Positions 9,528 to 18,565 of a stretch of DNA of 64,000 bases are shown piece by piece. The translations under genes were made by a program, and so were the position numbers. Every line of letters starts with the position of its first letter. The stretch's first letter is position 1. Source of the DNA: CADCTQ01 sp963844325 (GTDB lineage Bacteria; Bacteroidota; Bacteroidia; Cytophagales; 172606-1); contig CAWJNV010000001.1 in NCBI GenBank assembly GCA_963844325.1, positions 2,666,001-2,730,000 of the forward strand, in the 5' to 3' direction. The notes beneath the pieces were generated by a model. The model saw only the letters and a list, made by a program, of their open reading frames with translations. It had not been told where the DNA came from and did no database searches.

Positions 9528-10563
9528 GGCTGGCAAGGTTGATTTTCAAAGTGGCCGTAAAAACGGACGGGCCCGGCTGCACCGACAGGTGGTAATCGGT
9601 ATACAGCAGTTCCAACTGGCGCCTCAGGTTCGAGAGGCCGATGTTTTCTCTGACCGGGGCGGCTTCCCCGGGCGCTTCCGCAGAATTTTTAACCACGAAA
9701 GACAACTGCCGCGCTTTCACCGACAGGTGAACATCCACGAAAGAATCGCCCCGCGTTTCGGATACGCCGTGCTTAAAGGCATTTTCCACCAGCGGAATCA
9801 GCAGCAGCGGCGGCAGGGCTTGCCGGAGGTCTTCCACGTGGTAGTGAAAACCAACGCGCAGGGATTCGTCGTACCGCAATTGCTCCAGGGCAATGTAATC
9901 GGCAATGACTTTGAGTTCCTGTTCAATGGCAATGTAGGCGCCGCCCGTTTCGTAGAGCATGAACCGCAGCAGCTTGGAGAGGCGCAGAATGGACTCCGGG
10001 GCCAGGTCCGACTTGTCGCGGGCCAGGGCGTAAATGTTGTTTAAGGTGTTGAACAAAAAATGCGGGTTGGTCTGCGACTTGAGGTAGTTGAGTTCGGCCT
10101 GTTGTTTTTCAATGCGCAACTGCTGGGCCGCCTGCTTGAGCTTGCCGTAGTGGTACAGATGCCGGAGGACGCCGAAAAAGACAATGGAAAATATGCTGTC
10201 GCCGAACAGTTCGCCCACGCCGTGCGAGATGGACGAATAGGTTTTGAAAGAAGTGTGGACGTGCAACCCGATGCCCAGGCTCCGCCAGGCGTAGAGGCCG
10301 AAAGAGTACAGGAAGAACTGAAACGCAATGCTCACCAGGGACTTGAAGATTTTTTTCCGGCTGAGCCGGGGCAGCGTGTACTCGAAAAACAGGTAGTTGA
10401 CCACAACCAGGTACCCGGCCCGCCATACTTCGTTGCGTACCCAGGCCGGAAACGTCCCGGGAGCCCTGCTCACCAGGTCCACGAACAGCCACAGGGCCAG
10501 GTAGGCCAATCCGATCCGCCCGTACAGGCGCAGTTGTTCCCGATGCAGTGCCGCCCGCTTCAT
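9520..10563 (-). CDS. LytS-family sensor histidine kinase
   Basis: 347 aa from the ATG at 10563 (MKRAALHREQ), which begins just before the first membrane helix; the frame stays open to 10773. Four hydrophobic helices lie in roughly residues 15-150. The His_kinase domain follows, with the phospho-site motif QTNPHFLFNTLNNIYAL and an ATPase region with LIPLVENAFKHG and IGLSNLRRQL. It is the partner of the overlapping LytTR regulator. Kinases of this class act at the inner membrane; the stimulus is not deducible. Confidence 0.88.
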   Translation of the reverse strand: MKRAALHREQLRLYGRIGLAYLALWLFVDLVSRAPGTFPAWVRNEVWRAGYLVVVNYLFFEYTLPRLSRKKIFKSLVSIAFQFFLYSFGLYAWRSLGIGLHVHTSFKTYSSISHGVGELFGDSIFSIVFFGVLRHLYHYGKLKQAAQQLRIEKQQAELNYLKSQTNPHFLFNTLNNIYALARDKSDLAPESILRLSKLLRFMLYETGGAYIAIEQELKVIADYIALEQLRYDESLRVGFHYHVEDLRQALPPLLLIPLVENAFKHGVSETRGDSFVDVHLSVKARQLSFVVKNSAEAPGEAAPVRENIGLSNLRRQLELLYTDYHLSVQPGPSVFTATLKINLASHV

Positions 10564-10737
10564 GCCGCTAATTAGCACATAATTCCGGGCTTTTGCCCCC
10601 ATTTTTCGGGAACGGTCTGCCGAAGGAAGCGCAAAGTCAACCAACGGCCGGAAAGCGTCAATCAACGGCGCCACGCCCGGGTTGTTGACCACAAGATGCC
10701 GTTCGTGTACGGCGGTCTGCTGAATGTTGACGCCGGC

Positions 10738-10768
10738 TTTTCCGGCTTTACCGGGGCGGTTATTCTTG
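10738..10768 (+). promoter_or_regulatory. Possible promoter for the PAP2/haloperoxidase-like gene
   Basis: TTTT at 10738-10741, a 19-bp spacer, then TATTCTTG at 10761-10768 (7 of 8 to TAnnTTTG), 20 bp before the ATG at 10789. It lies within the divergent interval shared with the histidine kinase gene. Confidence 0.35.
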
Positions 10769-10788
10769 TTCAAAAAAAATCTGCGCCC

Positions 10789-12138
10789 ATGAAAAAATCC
10801 TTACTCCTGGTGGCTGCCCTCTTGCTGGCCACGCACCTGCCCGCGCAGGTAGAACCTGCGGCCGGCAATTGGAAAACCTGGTTTATTCCTTCGGGCCAGG
10901 CGTACCTGATCCCGCCGCCGCCTTCGCCAACACCCGAAACGGCGCAGGTAATTGCCGCGCAGCAAGCCCTGGGCGCGGCCGGCCGGCAACAGATGGTCTA
11001 CTGGAATGCGGGGGCACCCGGGTACCGCTGGCAGGAGATGATTGCCCGGTTGTGGATGGTCGATACGAGCCGTAACGGGGCCCTGGCAAACATGCTGCTG
11101 GGCGTAGCCACGTACGATGCCACCGTTGCAGCCTGGCACGCAAAATACACCTACAACCGCCCCCGGCCGTTTGCCGCCGACAGCCGCGTGAAAGCGTACA
11201 CCCAAAAGCCGGAAAGCCCCTCATATCCCTGCGAACATTCGGTAGCGGCGGGCGTAGCGGCCACCATCATTGCCCATTTTTACCCATCGTTGGCCGATTC
11301 GGTGGGCCGGATGGCCGGGCAGGTCATGGCTTCCCGCGTTGCCGCCGGGGTCGCTTTCCCGACTGACACGCAGGCCGGTTTTGAGCTGGGCCAGCGAATT
11401 GCCCGACAAGCGGTAGAGCATACCAGGGATTTCGTGCCCAAGTCGGCCTGGGACGGCAAGCGGCCCGAGGGCAAGGGCTTCTGGGCGGGGCAAAAGCCAA
11501 TGTTTCCGCTGGCGGGCCAGAGCAAAACGGTTGTGCTGCGCAGCGGCAGCCAGTTCCGGCCCGGCCCGCCGCCTGATTTTGCAGGCGAAATGGCCGAACT
11601 CAAGGCGTTCAAACAAACCTTCCGCTCGCAGGCCAATGCTTTCTTCTACGCCAGCCAGGATTTCTGGGGCGACGCGTTGCACAAAAAGATATTCGAATAC
11701 AACCTGCACCAGAACCCGCCCCGGGCCGCCCGGGTGTACGCTACGGCCGCCGTTGCCGCCTACGATGGTTTTATCGCCTGCTGGGACGCCAAGTACGCCT
11801 ACTGGGGCGTCCGCCCGAATGAATACGACACCACGTACCATCCCCTGTTGCCTACGCCGCCTTTTCCGGGCTATCCCTCCGGCCACGCCCTCATGAGTGG
11901 TATGTTTGCCGACCTGTATTCGTATTTTTTTCCGGCCGAGAAAGCTGCCTTTGGGAAGCGGGCCAAAGACGCGGCCGAATCCCGTTTCCAGGGCGGCATT
12001 CATTTTCGCGCGGACAATGAAGCAGGCCTGGAACTGGGGCGCAAGGTAGCCGCTGCCGTGATCGGGAGAGTAAAAACGGACGGTGCGGATGCCGGAGGGG
12101 AATGGGTACCGGGCAAGAAGGTGGCGACAACGCGATAA
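10789..12138 (+). CDS. PAP2-superfamily, vanadium haloperoxidase-related protein with duplicated domain
   Basis: 449 aa with a signal peptide (MKKSLLLVAALLLATHLPAQ). The C-terminal half holds the full PAP2/haloperoxidase site: K335 with R342-P343 (AKYAYWGVRP), PSGH at 363-366, and S398-R399 ... H405 ... D409 (ESRFQGGIHFRADNEAG). The N-terminal half (about 108-208) repeats the pattern in decayed form: AKYTYNRPRP, then SYPCEHS, then ASRVAAGVAFPTDTQAG, where the third-motif His is Phe. The protein therefore looks like an internal tandem duplication with one active and one dead copy. It probably acts in the periplasm as a phosphatase or haloperoxidase; substrate unknown. Confidence 0.85.
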   Translation: MKKSLLLVAALLLATHLPAQVEPAAGNWKTWFIPSGQAYLIPPPPSPTPETAQVIAAQQALGAAGRQQMVYWNAGAPGYRWQEMIARLWMVDTSRNGALANMLLGVATYDATVAAWHAKYTYNRPRPFAADSRVKAYTQKPESPSYPCEHSVAAGVAATIIAHFYPSLADSVGRMAGQVMASRVAAGVAFPTDTQAGFELGQRIARQAVEHTRDFVPKSAWDGKRPEGKGFWAGQKPMFPLAGQSKTVVLRSGSQFRPGPPPDFAGEMAELKAFKQTFRSQANAFFYASQDFWGDALHKKIFEYNLHQNPPRAARVYATAAVAAYDGFIACWDAKYAYWGVRPNEYDTTYHPLLPTPPFPGYPSGHALMSGMFADLYSYFFPAEKAAFGKRAKDAAESRFQGGIHFRADNEAGLELGRKVAAAVIGRVKTDGADAGGEWVPGKKVATTR

Positions 12139-12205
12139 AACACTGCGTGAGTTTACCGGAAGCCCCCCTGATCGCATTAAGGGAAATTCTTACATTCGCT
12201 TTTGC

Positions 12206-12493
12206 ATGTACCGACCCTCCATCTGGTTTGTTGCCCTCAGTATCATTCTCCTCACCGCGGCCCTGCTGGCCGGCCACAGCCACCTCCTGGTGCCGGTGGC
12301 CGGGTCCTGCATCCTGCTGGGCTACGGGTACGCGGTTGTCCGGCGAAAAAGGATTGCCCGCCGCGCGTACCCGGCAAGCGGGGAAGAAGAAATGCGGCTG
12401 GTGGAGCGGCAACGGTACCTGCTGGCCAAGGAGGCTATCCTCGACGGGGCCAAGCGCAAGCGGCTCCGGCAGCAACCCCGCAAGCAGGAATAA
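12206..12493 (+). CDS. Small two-helix membrane protein
   Basis: 95 aa from the ATG at 12206; upstream in-frame starts overlap the previous gene and add unlikely sequence. Two hydrophobic helices (SIWFVALSIILLTAALLAG and LLVPVAGSCILLGYGYAVV) are separated by only a few residues, suggesting a hairpin in the membrane. A basic, charged C-terminal tail follows (RRKRIARR, KRKRLRQQPRKQ). I do not recognise the family. It ends 31 bp from the convergent reverse transcriptase gene. Confidence 0.5.
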   Translation: MYRPSIWFVALSIILLTAALLAGHSHLLVPVAGSCILLGYGYAVVRRKRIARRAYPASGEEEMRLVERQRYLLAKEAILDGAKRKRLRQQPRKQE

Positions 12494-12524
12494 CACGGCG
12501 GTGCATTGGATGGAAAGCTACCGG

Positions 12525-13928
12525 CTATTTAGCCCGTAACCACGGGTGCTTGCCCAGCAGTGACGACGCCTGTTCCGGCTGCACCATCTGCACAAAAGCC
12601 CAGTAGCCTTGCGCGTACCGTTTGGCATCCTTGCCCAGCCGGGCACTCATCGCGGGTACGCCAATCTGACCCAACCGGTGCAAAAAGGCCCGGAAGCGGC
12701 GCAAATCCTGGCGGGCTATTTTGGGCCGGGCTTCGTTGACCAGTACGCCCGTAACGGCCTGGCGCTGGTGGGGCCGCATCACGCAGGTTTTTTCGGGGTT
12801 CACGGCAAATCCTTCGTCCGCCACGATTTTGTGCACCGGGCCGAGCAGGCTTTTCAGATCCGCCGCCGGATCGGTGGTCGAGAAAACCAGGTCGTCGGCG
12901 TAGCGGCTGTACTGCCAGTTCCCCTTGTCGGTCAGGCAGGTCAGGCGGTGATCGAGATAGCCCACATCCCCGCAGAGAATGTTGGTGAGGGCCGGCGAGG
13001 TGCAGGCGCCCTGCGGCAGAAAGCGTTCACTCAACGCCACGAAATAGTCCTGGCCGTCGAGCCGGGCCGCTACGCGCAGGGCGTCGGTGCACACCAGGGC
13101 CAGCACGGTGGCAATGCCCTCGTTGTACCCAAAGTGCCGGAACAGCCCCTTGACGCGGGGGTACTTGACGCTGGGAAAAAAATCTTTCAGGTCCACGCGC
13201 ACCACAATCGCCTTCCCGGTGTGTTTTTCGGCATTGTGCCGGATGTTCTTGCCGGGCAGGAAAGCCATTGCATTGGGGTGAATGGTGCGCGGGTTAAGCA
13301 GGTGTTCCAGAATCCATTGCTGCGCCTGGCGGAGGGTTCGCTTCGGGGCCGCAATCGGGCGGGTGCCGCCCTTCTTTTTGGGAATTTCAAAACGCGTGTA
13401 GTGGTCGATCCGCGCCACGCGGCGGTGGTAGGAGAGCCATATCCACTGCCGGGCCTCCAGCCCGCTTGCTTGCGCCAAGTCTTCCAGCGTGTGCAGCACG
13501 GGCAGGCCGGCGGCCGCCAGTTTTGCCGCGTCGGTGCCGGTAAAATGCAAACCCGCCGATACGCCTTCGCCCAGGTAAAAGGGCGTTTGCCTTTTCCGGC
13601 GCGTAACCTCCTCGCGCCGCGCCTGCCGGGCCCGGGCTTTGTCCACCTTGCGCAGGGCCCGCTGCGCCCGTACGCGTTCGATCCGGTTCTTCCGGATTTC
13701 CTTGAGCAGCGGCGCAATGTCTTCCGTGCCCTTCAGTTCCTGACTGAGCCGCTGCAACTCGCCGTCGAGGGCGTTGAGACGGGCGTAGCCGTCCCGCAAC
13801 AGTTGGTACTGCTCGGCGGTGATCTCCAGGAATCCCAGCCGGATCATTTCTTCCACGATGAAGTATTCGCGCCCCAGGCGCTTGAGGCGGCTTTGCCAGG
13901 ATTCGGCGGGTGTAGCGGGTAGTTGCAT
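12525..13928 (-). CDS. Retron-type reverse transcriptase
   Basis: 467 aa from the ATG at 13928. RT hallmarks are VDLKDFFPSV at 245-254, LPQGACTSPALTNI at 304-317 and the catalytic YADD at 343-346. Two retron-specific marks are present: the NAxxH motif (N232-A-E-K-H236) and VTG at 392-394 before a basic C-terminal segment. Retron RTs usually have 300-350 aa; this one carries about 160 extra N-terminal residues, largely charged helix. It should copy the msd part of the RNA at 18566-18835 into msDNA. It is last in an order RNA, helical-repeat protein, SWIM protein, RT. No intron-maturase or HNH domain and no group II intron structure is seen. Confidence 0.9.
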   Translation of the reverse strand: MQLPATPAESWQSRLKRLGREYFIVEEMIRLGFLEITAEQYQLLRDGYARLNALDGELQRLSQELKGTEDIAPLLKEIRKNRIERVRAQRALRKVDKARARQARREEVTRRKRQTPFYLGEGVSAGLHFTGTDAAKLAAAGLPVLHTLEDLAQASGLEARQWIWLSYHRRVARIDHYTRFEIPKKKGGTRPIAAPKRTLRQAQQWILEHLLNPRTIHPNAMAFLPGKNIRHNAEKHTGKAIVVRVDLKDFFPSVKYPRVKGLFRHFGYNEGIATVLALVCTDALRVAARLDGQDYFVALSERFLPQGACTSPALTNILCGDVGYLDHRLTCLTDKGNWQYSRYADDLVFSTTDPAADLKSLLGPVHKIVADEGFAVNPEKTCVMRPHQRQAVTGVLVNEARPKIARQDLRRFRAFLHRLGQIGVPAMSARLGKDAKRYAQGYWAFVQMVQPEQASSLLGKHPWLRAK

Positions 13929-13995
13929 GGGCAGGGTTCGGAATACGCAGGGGGTAAGGTGTGGGAAACAGGGTACGGCGGCGCGTGGGTACTGG

Positions 13996-15630
13996 CTAGA
14001 CGGCGCATTGCAGCACCGAGGCCGTGAGGTGGGGGCACGGCCCCTGGCGCAGCTTGTTGCGGCGGTGGAAACTGCAACTGCATTCGGCGAACCGCACGCG
14101 GCCGTCGGCATCCAGCCGGACCACGGTTTTGTAGTCGCTTTTGCCCTTTACCTCAAACTGGTATTCCCGCAGCCCGTCGTCACGCGTGGCCGAACTTTGG
14201 GGAATCACCCGTTGGTCTTGCACCAGGGAGAGGGCGTAGCGTTGTCGTTCGTCCGCCTCCCCGTCGCTCAAGTCCAGTTCCTGCTGGAGCAGTTGCCGCC
14301 AGCGGTACGTGTCCGTCAGGTGATCGTACATGGCCCGTCCCTGGCGGCAGAGTGCCTGGAGGGCCGCCGTGGCCGCCGCCGGGAGGATGCCCAGCGTTGA
14401 GGCCAGCTGCGCGGGCGTTCCGGCCAGGTGCTGCGTCAGGAATTGTTCAGCCTGCCGCAGGTCGGTTGCCCCGGCGTGGCCCGCGGCGGCGATCAGGTCA
14501 AAATTCCCTTTGCGGGCCCAGTCGTTGGTGGTCCAGCCCGAGAGGCCCAGGTCGAAGCGGTGCCCGTCGAGCGTTACCGACCAGTACGAAGGCATGCCGG
14601 TGCCGAGCAGTTTTACGTGCACCCGGTCGGTGTAGGGCAGCAGGTCTTTGAGCACCAGCAGCCGGCGGCGGCCCCAGATGCGGATTTCGCCTTCGAAGCT
14701 ACCGGTGTAGGGCACCGTGTCGCGGATGATGAGGTTCCAGGGGTCCACCACCAGCACGGGCGGCTGGCCCGGGCGGAGCTGGAAACGAATGGACCGCGGG
14801 CTTTCCCGCTCCCGCCGCCTTTCGAGCTGGGCCACCAGCCCGCTCACGGTCCGGGCGTGGAGGGCCAGCGAAACGCCATCCATCACGGCGGCCGACTGCG
14901 CCTGCAGAAAACCGCGTACCCAACTGGGCGGCAGGTCAATCTTTTTCTCCAGCACGGCGCCGGCCGCCGTGGAAAGTTCTACCCCTTCGAAGGCAACTTT
15001 CAGCCAGGCCGGCCGGTAACTACGCACCCGGTGGATCTCGTTGGCGAGGTTGAGGCTGAAGTCAATGTTGGTGGTGCCGTAGCGGGTCTCGCCAAACGTT
15101 TGCAACAGGCCGGCCGGTACGGTCACGCGGCCGTAACTCGACTCATCCCCCGAGAAGCATTCAAAAATCACCGCGTCGGGGTGCACGCTGATGACCGGGT
15201 CAAACAGGAAAGCTTTTTCGCGGTCGTGCTGCCATACCCACTGCTGGTACCGGCTGCGGGCCTTCCACACGTCGGCTTGCAGCGGTTGGAGCAGGGCCGC
15301 AATGTTTTGCCGCTCCGCCTTCAGCAGGGCCCGCTGCGCCACGAGCCGCTCCCGGTCGGCCTTCATGTTCCGTAGGTGGGCCGGCAACTCCTCCAGGTAG
15401 CGTTCCTGCACCCATGCCTGGTACGCCGAGTGGTCCCTGACGGTGTTGCCCAGGTTGCTGACCACTACCTGCCGCAGGGCCAGCATGAGGCGGGCGTAGC
15501 CGAGGCTGTTGCCCACCAGGGCGTCCAGTTGCACGGGGGGCCGCGAACGTTCGGCCGAAAAACGGAACTGCATGCCGTCGGCGGTAGCGGCCACCGAACT
15601 GGGCTGGGCGTAAGTCTGCGTGAGTTGCAT
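13996..15630 (-). CDS. SWIM zinc-finger protein of the retron operon
   Basis: 544 aa from the ATG at 15630; a TTG at 15699 in the same frame would overlap the upstream gene. The N-terminal ~300 residues mix helices and a charged coiled segment (NMKADRERLVAQRALLKAERQN). The C-terminus carries a complete SWIM finger, CxC (C517, C519) then CxH (C532, H534), a zinc-binding fold that contacts nucleic acid or protein. A winged-helix-like part precedes it. It matches what I recall of the WH-SWIM component of type XIII retrons. The RT gene follows after 67 bp. Confidence 0.78.
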   Translation of the reverse strand: MQLTQTYAQPSSVAATADGMQFRFSAERSRPPVQLDALVGNSLGYARLMLALRQVVVSNLGNTVRDHSAYQAWVQERYLEELPAHLRNMKADRERLVAQRALLKAERQNIAALLQPLQADVWKARSRYQQWVWQHDREKAFLFDPVISVHPDAVIFECFSGDESSYGRVTVPAGLLQTFGETRYGTTNIDFSLNLANEIHRVRSYRPAWLKVAFEGVELSTAAGAVLEKKIDLPPSWVRGFLQAQSAAVMDGVSLALHARTVSGLVAQLERRRERESPRSIRFQLRPGQPPVLVVDPWNLIIRDTVPYTGSFEGEIRIWGRRRLLVLKDLLPYTDRVHVKLLGTGMPSYWSVTLDGHRFDLGLSGWTTNDWARKGNFDLIAAAGHAGATDLRQAEQFLTQHLAGTPAQLASTLGILPAAATAALQALCRQGRAMYDHLTDTYRWRQLLQQELDLSDGEADERQRYALSLVQDQRVIPQSSATRDDGLREYQFEVKGKSDYKTVVRLDADGRVRFAECSCSFHRRNKLRQGPCPHLTASVLQCAV

Positions 15631-15676
15631 AAAGGTCAGTTGCTTGTCTCCGGTCCAAAATTGAATGTCTCCCTGC

Positions 15677-18460
15677 TTAGCTGATGTCAAACCCGGCAAT
15701 GGACTCCCCGGCGAGGCGGCGCTGGGTCAGTTGCCACACCGCCCATTCGGCTTCTTTTTGTGTCCCGCTGCGGGCCATTTCCAGCAGTACTTCCGTGGGC
15801 AGCGAGGGGTTTTGTTCCTGGCGGCGCTTCACGTGCTCCTTGGCCTGCCGGCTGCGGTTCTGCATCCGCAGGATTTCCCGGTCGAAGCGTTGCACGAAGG
15901 GTTGGTCGAGGGGCTGCGCCAGCAAGGCTTCGCTCACCAGGTGGTGCACCTGCGGATGGGAATGTTCGGACAAACATTCCAGCAGCCGGGCCCGCCGCTC
16001 GCCGGGCCAGCCGGGCAGGCGTTTTTGCAGAAAGGCGATGCCCAGGCTGCGGGTAGCCGGCTCGGGGCTGTCGCACAGGGCCAGCACGGCGTCAAACTCG
16101 CCGCTCGAACCGGCCGGCAGGGCTTCCAGGTGCTCCCGGACGGCCTGCTGCACGGGCGGCAGACCGCTTTCCAGCAGCCGCAGCAGGAAGGGAAGGTCGG
16201 GTTTTTGCGCCAGGGCGGCGGCCAGGGCCAGGTTGCGCACGGCCGGCAGCTTGTGCGTACAGGCGCGGTACCAGGCTTCGGGTTGTTGGGCGAGGGCGGC
16301 CAGGTTGGCCTGCGTCCACTGGCCCAGCCACGCTTCCACGGCCGGGTGCCCGACCGCCAGTACCCCGGCGTCGGGCTGGCGCAGGAACAGGGCCCGCAGG
16401 AGCGGGGCTTCGAACAGGCGGGCGGCCAGCACGTCGCCCTTGTCGGCATCGGCAACCTGCCGCAGGGCTTCCTGCCAGAAGAGCCCGGGCTGGGGCAGGG
16501 CGGCGAGACAGGCGTGAAAAGCCGTCCGCAAGTGCTTCCAGCTTTCTTCACTTAGCGCCGGAATGAGGGCGGCCAGTTGGGGGGGCGTGGCGGCATTGAG
16601 CAGCAACAGGGCCATCGACGCGTCGGCGTGGGCAATCAGTTCCGGTTGGGCGGCCAACTGCCGGCCCAGTTCTTCGGTGAACCACGCTTTCCGGCCCGCA
16701 TGCTTGAGCAGGGAGAGGCGCGCAACCAGACGCCCCAACGCACCGGGCTCTTTTGCCGCGCATTCGACAACCGTTGTTACGTCCTCCCGCGGCAACTGGG
16801 CGTTGTCGAGCAGGTACAGCAGCGTTTCCCACAACCACGCGTCATGGGGTGGGGCGGCATTGCGGATGGCGAACAGAAACGTTTCGGTGTTAAACAACCG
16901 GCAGCCCCGCACGGCCGCGGCGGTCCGCTGGAGAATGTCGCGCCGGACGGCCGGGGGGCATTGGCTCAGGCGCGGGAGCCACAGCAGGGGCTTTTCGCGG
17001 AACCATTCGAGCAGCCGGCCGGAAAGAAAGTGCCGGAATGCTTCGCTGCCGTGCGCCAGTACGAACCCGAAGGCCGCTCCGGGAAACGAACTGTCATCGA
17101 TCAGCAGGTACTCGTTGTCGGTGTAAAACCCGGTGAACACTTCCGCGGCCGCATCCGACTGGAGGGTGTTGCGCAGGGCAATTTCCACCTTGGGTTTGCC
17201 AATGCCTTTTGCCAGCTTGTTCCAAATGCCGCGGACAGTGCCGTCGTAGTCCTGGCTGTGGTGCCGAACCAACTCCCACCCGAACCGGCAAACCACGAAC
17301 GAAGGATGAAATACGAAGGGCTCGACTTCGGTCGTTTCGAGGCTGGTCCGCTTGTACTTGGGGCGAAACAGCCCGGCCAGGCGACTCAGTTGCGCGTCGG
17401 TGTCGGCCGCGTTAAACCAGGCCAGCGCCGTCTCCCGGTCTGCCTCTTCGGCGGCCGCAAATGCCCATTCGGTAAGCTCCGGCTGCCCGGACCGGAACAG
17501 CAGCGCCGCCACCGACAGCACCAGCTCAGCGTCAAAGCGGTGCCGGGCGAGGGAATGCAGAAGGGTGAGGGCCGCGGTCATTCTTCTGGAAAGCCTTTCG
17601 CGCCGGGGCAGGCCGAGCAGGTAGGTTTGCAGGTGCGTGGCAACGTCGCCCTGCCAGGCGTCGGGCTGTTTTGCCCAACCCGATTGCCGGAGTTCCTGCC
17701 GCTGGGCGGCGTTCCCGTACGCAAAAATGCCGGCCCACAAGGGGGCGGACAAAGTACTTCCGGCCCGGTACGTTGCGTAAGCCTGCCGGCAGGCCGTTCG
17801 CTTCAGCCACAGGGAAGGCGCTAAGAAGAACCGGGTCAGCTCCGCATCCGAAAACGTGGGCACGGGCTGCCCGTTCCGGTCCAATACTTTCAAGGCAAAC
17901 TCTTGGGTCACCCAGGGCAGGTCGGGGGAGAGTAACTGGCCGACAAACGGCAGGTGGGCATCCCAGACGGCGGGCCGTCGGTCTTCGGGCCGGACGCGGT
18001 GGAATTGCATGGCGTTGAACACGACCGGGCCGCGGCCGTGTCCCTGCTGCCACGCCCGCCGCGCGTTGCCCAGCAGCAGGTCGGCGGTGATCCACTGGTG
18101 CGCAAAGTAGACTTCCCGCTTGCCTTTGCCGGCCAGCAGCACCCGCGAGGCAATTTCGAAATACAGGTCTTGGTCAGGAAGGGATTTGAGGAACCGGCGG
18201 GCCCGGCGTTTCATGTAACCCACCGTCAGGGCGGTCGGGTAGGTCACTTGCAGGCCCTGCACCGGCGCCTCGTCGAGGCGAATGATGATGGCCGCGGTAA
18301 TGTCGGCGTCGGGCGTGGCTTCGTACTGTTTGTAGATCGTTTTGAGCACTTTCCAGTGATCCGGGGCGAGCGGGGCCGTGCGGATGTAGTGCAGCAGGGT
18401 TTGCCGGTCGGCTTCGTTCCCGGCGGGAATCAGGGCGAGCAAGGGGAACGGGTGGTCCAT
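15677..18460 (-). CDS. Large helical-repeat (ARM/HEAT-like) protein of the retron operon
   Basis: 927 aa. The N-terminal ~300 residues form a distinct domain (WKVLKTIYKQYEATPDADIT, MKRRARRFLKSLPDQDLYFE). The rest is a long run of Leu/Ala-rich amphipathic helices resembling ARM or HEAT repeats, for example GLARLVARLSLLKHAG-like units and AVRNLALAAALAQKPDLPFL. Such solenoids act as protein or nucleic-acid scaffolds. No enzymatic motif is visible. It is the first protein gene after the candidate msr-msd RNA and matches the ARM component I recall for type XIII retrons. It probably serves as effector or scaffold; this is inference. Confidence 0.75.
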   Translation of the reverse strand: MDHPFPLLALIPAGNEADRQTLLHYIRTAPLAPDHWKVLKTIYKQYEATPDADITAAIIIRLDEAPVQGLQVTYPTALTVGYMKRRARRFLKSLPDQDLYFEIASRVLLAGKGKREVYFAHQWITADLLLGNARRAWQQGHGRGPVVFNAMQFHRVRPEDRRPAVWDAHLPFVGQLLSPDLPWVTQEFALKVLDRNGQPVPTFSDAELTRFFLAPSLWLKRTACRQAYATYRAGSTLSAPLWAGIFAYGNAAQRQELRQSGWAKQPDAWQGDVATHLQTYLLGLPRRERLSRRMTAALTLLHSLARHRFDAELVLSVAALLFRSGQPELTEWAFAAAEEADRETALAWFNAADTDAQLSRLAGLFRPKYKRTSLETTEVEPFVFHPSFVVCRFGWELVRHHSQDYDGTVRGIWNKLAKGIGKPKVEIALRNTLQSDAAAEVFTGFYTDNEYLLIDDSSFPGAAFGFVLAHGSEAFRHFLSGRLLEWFREKPLLWLPRLSQCPPAVRRDILQRTAAAVRGCRLFNTETFLFAIRNAAPPHDAWLWETLLYLLDNAQLPREDVTTVVECAAKEPGALGRLVARLSLLKHAGRKAWFTEELGRQLAAQPELIAHADASMALLLLNAATPPQLAALIPALSEESWKHLRTAFHACLAALPQPGLFWQEALRQVADADKGDVLAARLFEAPLLRALFLRQPDAGVLAVGHPAVEAWLGQWTQANLAALAQQPEAWYRACTHKLPAVRNLALAAALAQKPDLPFLLRLLESGLPPVQQAVREHLEALPAGSSGEFDAVLALCDSPEPATRSLGIAFLQKRLPGWPGERRARLLECLSEHSHPQVHHLVSEALLAQPLDQPFVQRFDREILRMQNRSRQAKEHVKRRQEQNPSLPTEVLLEMARSGTQKEAEWAVWQLTQRRLAGESIAGFDIS

Positions 18461-18526
18461 ACGGTCGGGAGCTACGGAGGACGGGGGTAAAGATCGGTAT
18501 ACGGGAGCCCGGGGCCGGGATGTGGA

Positions 18527-18561
18527 GTAAAAAAGCCTGCGGGAAAACTTCTCCCGCAGGC
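18527..18561 (-). terminator. Intrinsic terminator after the retron RNA
   Basis: A perfect 10-bp GC-rich stem (GCCTGCGGGA at 18535-18544 with TCCCGCAGGC at 18552-18561), 7-base loop, and on the minus strand a run of six T immediately after it (18534-18529). It lies just past the 3' end of the RNA and 67 bp before the start of the 927-aa protein. It would release the RNA as a separate transcript, leaving the protein genes dependent on read-through or another promoter. Confidence 0.8.
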
Positions 18562-18565
18562 CCGT

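Noticed and set aside
12525..13928. Group II intron or diversity-generating retroelement RT
   Set aside because: No maturase or endonuclease domain, no intron structure and no template/variable repeat; the NAxxH and VTG motifs and the nearby msr-msd structure point to a retron.
15631..15699. TTG start extending the SWIM protein into the upstream gene
   Set aside because: The ATG at 15630 fits the domain start; the extra 23 residues have no support.
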